Assembly: GCA_009735695.1 (NCBI GenBank)
Contig: SRSL01000005.1
Span: 62,001 to 126,000, forward strand
DNA length: 64,000 nucleotides
Direction: 5' to 3'
DNA from: Christiangramia bathymodioli
GTDB taxonomy: Bacteria > Bacteroidota > Bacteroidia > Flavobacteriales > Flavobacteriaceae
Shown here: piece by piece, positions 63,822 to 64,000 of the stretch
How positions within the stretch are numbered: position 1 is the stretch's first letter
Layout: the number at the start of each line of letters is the position of its first letter
Made by a program: the position numbers and the translations under genes
The notes under the pieces: generated by a model
Database searches by the model: none
The model's input: the letters and a program-made list of their open reading frames with translations, nothing else
Told to the model about the DNA's origin: nothing

Positions 63822-64000
63822 TTACCCTCCAACGGGCCTTTTTAACGGGTTTTCCTTCCGACTCTGTTTGATAAATCCGTAAATGAATATTGAATACAGA
63901 AAAACATTTGCCAGGTCTAAAATTATCCCGTAAACATTTTCAAAATCAGAACTTACCCTAATATACCTTTGGAAAATAAAAAGTGGAGTTATGGCTAATT
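63822..64000 (-). CDS. C-terminal part of a third tandem membrane protein (cut by window edge)
   Basis: A frame of 58 codons enters from the right edge and stops at 63822-63824. It reads ...DFENVYGIILDLANVFLYSI, then FIYGFIKQSRKENP, which matches the last helix of members A and B (LRY-NIFMYS-LGFY, then charged residues). It is therefore the end of another member of the same family, separated from B by the small soluble protein gene and the long hairpin. Confidence 0.65.
   Translation of the reverse strand, partial: LAITPLFIFQRYIRVSSDFENVYGIILDLANVFLYSIFIYGFIKQSRKENPLKRPVGG

Overview
The window is a chromosomal segment from a member of the Bacteroidota, most likely a marine Flavobacteriaceae close to Gramella/Christiangramia. 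The assignment is by recognition of gene families and habits, not by a search. Pointers are the TAnnTTTG-type promoter boxes, a menaquinone gene set, a fused E1 alpha/beta 2-oxoacid dehydrogenase, long class II ketol-acid reductoisomerase, an arginine cluster with an ArgF'-type acyl-ornithine carbamoyltransferase, DUF2853, and secreted proteins whose signal peptides end in A-Q. No transposase, integrase, phage gene, rRNA, tRNA or CRISPR array was seen. The DNA is core metabolism, plus a repeat-loaded arginine cluster.

Layout. 1-7.1 kb: left-edge receiver-like fragment, uvrA, LOG-family protein, and a large secreted M1-peptidase-like protein without a zinc motif. 7.3-10.7 kb: fused E1 and an Asp-nucleophile alpha/beta hydrolase. 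10.7-17.3 kb: menB, menD, menF and a hotdog thioesterase, interleaved with DUF2059, CvfB and DUF2853 genes. 18.0-22.4 kb: an operon of three secreted amidohydrolase-fold proteins, of which only the middle one keeps the metal ligands. 22.6-26.1 kb: an atypical Nramp-fold transporter and eutBC. 26.1-28.7 kb: repeat island, dnaK and a palindromic operator candidate. 28.7-36.6 kb: sdaA, a CPBP protease, an alcohol dehydrogenase, panB, an RluA-type synthase, an EamA transporter and a helical-repeat protein.

36.7-57.9 kb is an amino-acid biosynthesis block. leuACDB runs rightward and converges on a leftward arginine cluster (GNAT, argG, argC, proC, argD, argF', argB, argE-like, argH). Upstream of that lies a compact leftward operon ilvD-ilvB-ilvN-ilvC-ilvA. 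Together these cover isoleucine/valine, leucine and arginine. The arginine genes are separated by palindromic repeats, and one repeat has become the coding tail of argD. A GC-rich, strongly foldable leader of about 300 nt precedes the arginine cluster. A small Ile/Leu/Val-rich ORF precedes ilvD.

58-64 kb: a repeat island, a GNAT-nitrilase fusion, a NarL-type response regulator and histidine kinase pair, and a tandem set of related multi-pass membrane proteins. The third member of that set is cut by the right edge.

The best candidates for something undescribed are the structured leader at 50.8-51.1 kb, the repeat-derived argD tail, the one-active-plus-two-degenerate amidohydrolase trio, and the tandem membrane-protein family next to a two-component system.
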